64,000 nt of DNA from Methylovulum miyakonense HT12 (lineage in GTDB: Bacteria > Pseudomonadota > Gammaproteobacteria > Methylococcales > Methylomonadaceae): positions 3,264,045-3,328,044 of the forward strand of contig NZ_KB913025.1 of the NCBI RefSeq assembly GCF_000384075.1, in the 5' to 3' direction. Numbering within the stretch: position 1 is the stretch's first letter; each line of letters opens with the position of its first letter. Shown piece after piece: positions 59,815 through 64,000 of this stretch. The notes under the pieces were generated by a model. That model was not told the DNA's origin, did no database searches, and worked only from the letters and a program-made list of their open reading frames with translations. A program made the position numbers and the translations under genes.

Positions 59815-59934
59815 ATGAAAAAAGAAATATACCAAGCAGTAGGATTCACAACCTTATTAATAGCCTCATCGTTGCCGTTATCTTTTTTTGGGATGCAATT
59901 GCTTAACTTATTTTTCAGTATGATCCCAGTCTGA
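59815..59934 (+). CDS. 39-residue hydrophobic small protein
   Basis: A short frame reading MKKEIYQAVGFTTLLIASSL and on to a TGA at 59932. It has a basic N-terminus and one or two hydrophobic segments, so a membrane peptide is likely. The AGCTAAGG region before the ATG is a good ribosome site, and a strong terminator lies 66 nt after the stop, so it looks like a self-contained small gene. I recognise no family. It is too short for certainty. Confidence 0.5.
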   Translation: MKKEIYQAVGFTTLLIASSLPLSFFGMQLLNLFFSMIPV

Positions 59935-60000
59935 CCTTAGGCATGAATGCCAAATGACGGCCGAGGCTATAAAAGGTGGCGGACGCGATCGGGCCAACAC

Positions 60001-60037
60001 AAAATAGCCTGGACCGGTGGGTTTGGGCTATTTTTTT
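60001..60037 (+). terminator. Intrinsic terminator after the small gene
   Basis: AAAATAGCC and GGCTATTTT form a 9-bp stem with a T-run following. It may also serve the convergent HdeD-like gene. Confidence 0.75.
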
Positions 60038-60071
60038 GTAGGCACCGGACGATGGGCTGCATTACGGGGCT

Positions 60072-60668
60072 TTAAGAGCTGGCTTTATGATGCCAGCTCA
60101 TTTTAACTAAGGAAAACCCCATAAAAATCATGTTGATCCCTAAAAACACCCCTAATAGCCAATGGGCTGTTTCAGACCAGCTGAGGATAATGATCAGCGC
60201 GAAAACCAAGGCGCTGGCACCGCTAAAAAGCATTAATCCCCAGTGGGCCAAGGGCCGCATTAACAAAGCCAGGGAGATTTTGGCAATGCCTTCAAAGGCA
60301 AAAAACAGGGTCATCAGCAAGGTGATGGTTAAAACGCCGACGAGGGGCGTGGTGATAAATAGATAGCCGGCGATAACCTGCAAAAGGCCCATAAATAGCC
60401 ATAACCAAAAACCGGGCATGTCTGAAAACACCAATGCCCGGCCAACATGGGCTATCCCACCGAACAACATAATCCAGCCTAATAAAATGACAATGGCCTC
60501 CGTAAAGAATTGGGGTATCGCCATCGCCCCTATCCCTAAAACGATGAAGAAGATGCCTTCCGCCAAAAAAAATCGCCAATGTTCTTGTAAGTAGCCCTGT
60601 ATCTGTTGCTGTAACTGCTGCATCTCAATCTGAAAGTCTTCTTTGTCGTTCATGGGGTTTGCACTCAT
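60072..60668 (-). CDS. HdeD-family membrane protein (DUF308)
   Basis: 198 residues with about six membrane helices in three pairs. FFLAEGIFFIVLGIGAMAIPQF and ILLGWIMLFGGIAHVGRAL are the DUF308/HdeD repeat pattern. The first 28 residues are hydrophilic and Gln-rich. HdeD relatives are linked to acid resistance in E. coli; function here is not shown. Starts at 60668 or at an internal ATG five codons later. Confidence 0.85.
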   Translation of the reverse strand: MSANPMNDKEDFQIEMQQLQQQIQGYLQEHWRFFLAEGIFFIVLGIGAMAIPQFFTEAIVILLGWIMLFGGIAHVGRALVFSDMPGFWLWLFMGLLQVIAGYLFITTPLVGVLTITLLMTLFFAFEGIAKISLALLMRPLAHWGLMLFSGASALVFALIIILSWSETAHWLLGVFLGINMIFMGFSLVKMSWHHKASS

Positions 60669-60837
60669 AATAAATGAAGTTAAGCTTTGATTTTAGAAGC
60701 TTGTTAGGTTTCTGTCTTCCAGTTTTGAACTTGCCGGTTCGGGCAGTCCCGGGTTCCTGCTGGGCTGCTCCTTATGCCTATAGTCTTCCCGCAAGTTTAC
60801 ACCAAATATCCGCAACCCAATCCTTACCAGTCATCCT

Positions 60838-62841
60838 ATGGAAAAACCGTTCAAAATCCACAGCCGCTTCCAACCCGCTGGCGATCAGCCTACCGCCATT
60901 AAGCAACTGGTCGAAGGCTTGAATGATGGCGAAGTGCACCAAACTTTGCTGGGTGTGACCGGTTCCGGCAAGACGTTTACTATCGCCAATGTCATCAATG
61001 AAGTGCAGCGTCCGGCGATGATCATGGCACCGAACAAAACGCTGGCGGCGCAATTGTACGGCGAGATGAAGGAGTTTTTCCCTGAAAACAGCGTCGAGTA
61101 TTTTGTTTCCTATTACGACTATTACCAGCCGGAAGCTTATGTCCCCGCGTCGGACACGTTTATCGACAAAGACGCGTCCTTGAACGAGCACATCGAGCAA
61201 ATGCGCTTGTCGGCGACCAAGGCCCTGATTGAACGGAAAGACACCATCGTGGTGGCGACGGTGTCGGCGATTTATGGTTTGGGCGAGCCGGAATCGTATT
61301 TCCAAATGGTCTTGCATTTGGTCAAAGGCGATTTGATCGACCAACGCACGATCCTGCGCCGCCTTGCCGAAATGCAGTACACGCGCAACGATGTCGAGTT
61401 ACGGCGGGCGACTTACCGTGCGCGCGGGGAGGTGATCGACATTTTCCCGGCCGAATCGGATAACGAAGCCTTGCGCATTGAGCTGTTCGATAACGAAATC
61501 GAACGGCTGTCGTTGTTTGACCCGTTGACGGGCGAGATTTTAAGCCGCATCGTCCGCTACACGGTGTATCCGAAAAGCCATTATGTGACACCGCGTGAAC
61601 AATTATTGGCGGCGGTGGAAGCCATCAAAATCGAGCTGAAAGAGCGGGTGCAGCAGTTGGAAGCGGCGAACAAATTGGTGGAAGCGCAACGCTTGGAACA
61701 ACGCACCTTGTTTGATATTGAAATGATCCTGGAAGTCGGCTATTGCTCCGGGATAGAAAATTACTCGCGGTATTTGTCAGGCAGTGCGCCAGGCGAGCCG
61801 CCGCCGACCATGTTTGATTATTTGCCTGATAACGCCCTGTTGGTTATTGACGAAAGCCATGTCACCGTGCCGCAAATCGGGGCGATGTACAAAGGCGACC
61901 GGTCACGCAAAGAAACGCTGGTGGAATACGGATTCCGGCTGCCGTCGGCGTTGGATAACCGGCCTTTGATGTTTGCCGAATTTGAGGCGAAATCGCCGCA
62001 GCGCATTTATGTGTCCGCCACGCCCAGCGTTTATGAAAGGGAGCATTCCGGCGTGTTTGTCGAGCAAGTGGTCAGGCCAACCGGATTGCTTGACCCTATC
62101 GTCGAAGTGCGTCCGGCCACCACGCAAGTGGATGATTTGCTGTCGGAAATCAACAAGCGTGTCGCCTTGAAAGAGCGGGTGCTGGTGACGACCTTGACCA
62201 AACGTATGTCCGAAGATTTGACCGAATACTTGGCCGAGCATGATATTAAAGTGCGGTATTTGCATTCGGATATAGAGACGGTGGAGCGGGTCGAGATTAT
62301 CCGTGACTTGCGGTTGGGGCAGTTTGATGTGCTGGTCGGTATCAACTTGTTGCGCGAGGGCTTGGATATTCCCGAAGTGTCGTTGGTGGCGATACTCGAT
62401 GCCGATAAGGAAGGTTTCTTGCGTTCGGTGGTGTCGCTGGTGCAAACCATAGGCCGCGCCGCCCGCAACGCCAATGGCAAGGCGATTTTGTACGGCGACA
62501 AGATCACCAACTCGATGGCGAAAGCCATAGAAGAAACCGAACGCCGCCGCGAAAAACAGCACCGCTTCAACCTCGAACACCACATCACGCCCGCGACGAT
62601 TTTGAAATCCATCACGGACATTTTGCAAGTGGCTATCCCGGGTTCTGGGACGTCAAGCAAAACGCTTAGCAAAGTGGCCGACATCACCGCCGATTACCAT
62701 GTGATGACGCCTAAGCAAATGGGCAAAAAACTCAAGCAACTGGAAGAGGCGATGTACCGGCACGCCAAAAACCTGGAATTTGAACAGGCCGCAAAGGTTA
62801 GGGATGAGATCAAGCGGTTGCAGGCGCAGATTTTGGTGTGA
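60838..62841 (+). CDS. uvrB: UvrABC excinuclease subunit B
   Basis: Damage-verifying helicase-like subunit of nucleotide excision repair. 667 residues, full length. Walker [14 protein letters not shown] near 39-51, the beta-hairpin [55 protein letters not shown] and QTIGRAARN are all intact, and the C-terminal UVR domain ends the protein ([24 protein letters not shown]). I see no canonical LexA box upstream. Confidence 0.98.
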   Translation: MEKPFKIHSRFQPAGDQPTAIKQLVEGLNDGEVHQTLLGVTGSGKTFTIANVINEVQRPAMIMAPNKTLAAQLYGEMKEFFPENSVEYFVSYYDYYQPEAYVPASDTFIDKDASLNEHIEQMRLSATKALIERKDTIVVATVSAIYGLGEPESYFQMVLHLVKGDLIDQRTILRRLAEMQYTRNDVELRRATYRARGEVIDIFPAESDNEALRIELFDNEIERLSLFDPLTGEILSRIVRYTVYPKSHYVTPREQLLAAVEAIKIELKERVQQLEAANKLVEAQRLEQRTLFDIEMILEVGYCSGIENYSRYLSGSAPGEPPPTMFDYLPDNALLVIDESHVTVPQIGAMYKGDRSRKETLVEYGFRLPSALDNRPLMFAEFEAKSPQRIYVSATPSVYEREHSGVFVEQVVRPTGLLDPIVEVRPATTQVDDLLSEINKRVALKERVLVTTLTKRMSEDLTEYLAEHDIKVRYLHSDIETVERVEIIRDLRLGQFDVLVGINLLREGLDIPEVSLVAILDADKEGFLRSVVSLVQTIGRAARNANGKAILYGDKITNSMAKAIEETERRREKQHRFNLEHHITPATILKSITDILQVAIPGSGTSSKTLSKVADITADYHVMTPKQMGKKLKQLEEAMYRHAKNLEFEQAAKVRDEIKRLQAQILV

Positions 62842-63063
62842 ATTGGCTTTAAGGTTAAAGCGGGGGTTCACCCACATTTTAAGCAATGCCAAACGCGATT
62901 GGTGGCGCTTACCATCTGCTTGCCTGATTGGGGGTGTATCAAAAAGCGGGCAAGCGCCCGCCACGACAATGGCCATGTTCCGCTACCAATTGGACAGGTT
63001 CTTAAGGAAGCCCCCAGTAGTGTAAAATCAACTTTTTTCCATGTATTTTTATCGGATGGTGCT

Positions 63064-63897
63064 GTGTTAAAAATAAAATTCTTGGCGGTCGCCGCCGCAT
63101 TATTGTTGCCAACGGGGATTCTGGCCAATCCATGGTCGCAGGTTTCGCAGCCCGTAAATATTGCCGGCACGGCGCAAAGTATCGGCACTTATAATGGCGG
63201 TTGTTTGAGCGGCGCGGTTTCCTTGCCCAAAGACGGCATGGGCTATCAGGTGATGCGTTTGTCCAGAAACCGGTTTTATGGCCACCCGGATTTAAAGCGC
63301 TTTATTGAAAATTTAGGCCAAGCCACGGCTTCCCATGGTTTGGGGACATTGCTGATAGGCGATTTAGGGCAACCGCGTGGCGGGCCGACGTTAACGGGGC
63401 ACCGTAGCCATCAGACAGGCCTGGATGTGGATATTTGGTTTTTGTTGTCGCAACAGGCCGCCAAGCGCAGCTTGACCCTCAATGAGCGGGAGACCTGGAG
63501 TGCGGCTTCCGTATTGGCTTATGCCGATACCATCAACCCTGCACAATGGACGCAGGAGAATGCCAAAGTGTTGGAACTTGCCGCGGCTATGCCGGAAGTG
63601 GACAGGATTTTTGTCAACCCCAGCGTCAAGCGCGAGTTATGCCAACGCCGGACGGCGTCGCACCAATGGCTGAGGAAAATCCGTCCCTGGTGGAAGCATG
63701 ATGACCATTTCCATGTGCGTTTGAAATGTCCGGCCGGCAACCGGCATTGTGTGGCACAGGAGCCGTTGCCGCCAGGTGATGGCTGCGATGCCGGGCTTGA
63801 TTGGTGGTTTTCGGCAGAAGCCAAAAAACCCGCCACCGGGAAACCGACGCCCCCGCCGCCGTTACCGGCTTTGTGCAATCTGTTGTTGAAAAATTAG
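63064..63897 (+). CDS. mepA: Penicillin-insensitive murein endopeptidase
   Basis: Periplasmic zinc peptidase cutting D-Ala-mDAP cross-links. About 277 residues. I start at GTG 63064 because it gives a clean signal peptide (LKIKFLAVAAALLLPTGILA) with cleavage before NPWSQ; the frame stays open upstream to 62899 but would not encode a signal. Zinc-site blocks: GHRSHQTGLDVDIWF (HxxxxxxxD) and WWKHDDHFHVRLKCP (HxH). A Pro-rich tail closes the protein. After it, 63898-64000 shows nothing. Confidence 0.92.
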   Translation: MLKIKFLAVAAALLLPTGILANPWSQVSQPVNIAGTAQSIGTYNGGCLSGAVSLPKDGMGYQVMRLSRNRFYGHPDLKRFIENLGQATASHGLGTLLIGDLGQPRGGPTLTGHRSHQTGLDVDIWFLLSQQAAKRSLTLNERETWSAASVLAYADTINPAQWTQENAKVLELAAAMPEVDRIFVNPSVKRELCQRRTASHQWLRKIRPWWKHDDHFHVRLKCPAGNRHCVAQEPLPPGDGCDAGLDWWFSAEAKKPATGKPTPPPPLPALCNLLLKN

Positions 63898-64000
63898 CTA
63901 GGGCAGGGGGTGTAGGGACAAAGGCGCTGGCCTGCGTTGACAATTTCCCCTTCACTCCCCACAAACACTATCCACCACACACAAAGCCGTCATGTTGACT

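Noticed and set aside
60669-60837. LexA box upstream of uvrB
   Set aside because: No CTGT-N8-ACAG match or close variant is present.

Overview
The window looks like a chromosomal segment of a gammaproteobacterial (type I, Methylococcaceae-like) methanotroph or methylotroph. The main reason is the one-carbon gene content. A serine-cycle set (serine-glyoxylate aminotransferase, malyl-CoA lyase, malate-CoA ligase MtkA/MtkB) lies near a complete NAD-linked, molybdenum-dependent formate dehydrogenase operon (fdsG-B-A, fdhD, fdsD). Housekeeping genes such as efpL (yeiP), rlmG, aas/lplT and purE/purK are of gammaproteobacterial type. Genus is not determined from the sequence.

Layout. 1-4.5 kb: serine-cycle genes, with sga divergent from mcl-mtkA-mtkB. 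4.5-11.2 kb: small lipoprotein, clpB behind a near-perfect heat-shock promoter, an IS3 scrap, dnaJ-dapB, a pterin dehydratase and a cold-shock protein. 11.2-19.9 kb (minus strand): rlmG, efpL, an RsxB-like ferredoxin, and the formate dehydrogenase operon. 20.2-29.3 kb: purEK, tRNA-Asp, a TetR regulator, and lplT and aas separated by a PP2C phosphatase/Ser-Thr kinase pair.

30.0-55.1 kb (plus strand): a Wzx/Wzy-type exopolysaccharide locus. It holds a WecA-like initiating transferase, an AttH/CrtC-like lipocalin-fold protein, a low-molecular-weight tyrosine phosphatase (Wzb), Wza, the tyrosine autokinase Wzc, Gmd and Fcl (GDP-fucose), a flippase, a polymerase, five glycosyltransferases, five SAM-dependent methyltransferases (three FkbM type) and a WcaF-like acyltransferase. 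The stretch from about 40.5 to 50.5 kb is visibly richer in A+T than its flanks. It carries a decayed IS200 and ends in two decayed, more GC-rich insertion sequences (IS4/Tn5-like and IS1595-like), which suggests horizontal acquisition. The predicted product is a fucose-pathway-derived, acylated and heavily methylated polysaccharide exported through Wza/Wzc.

55.2-64 kb: a MASE1-CHASE-GAF-GGDEF-EAL c-di-GMP protein beside the polysaccharide locus, a DUF1499 protein whose stop codon is the insertion point of a 323-bp MITE with target duplication, a 39-residue membrane peptide, an HdeD-like protein, uvrB and mepA.

Most notable non-standard signals: two related 18-nt in-frame inserts, each with a stop codon, inside the IS4-like transposase and resembling the element's own ends; a MITE nested in the IS1595-like transposase; a seven-copy hexanucleotide repeat encoding the Tyr-Gly tail of Wzc; a perfect 24-nt palindrome between mcl and mtkA; and the kinase/phosphatase pair between lplT and aas. 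I see no CRISPR array and no complete phage or defence island.
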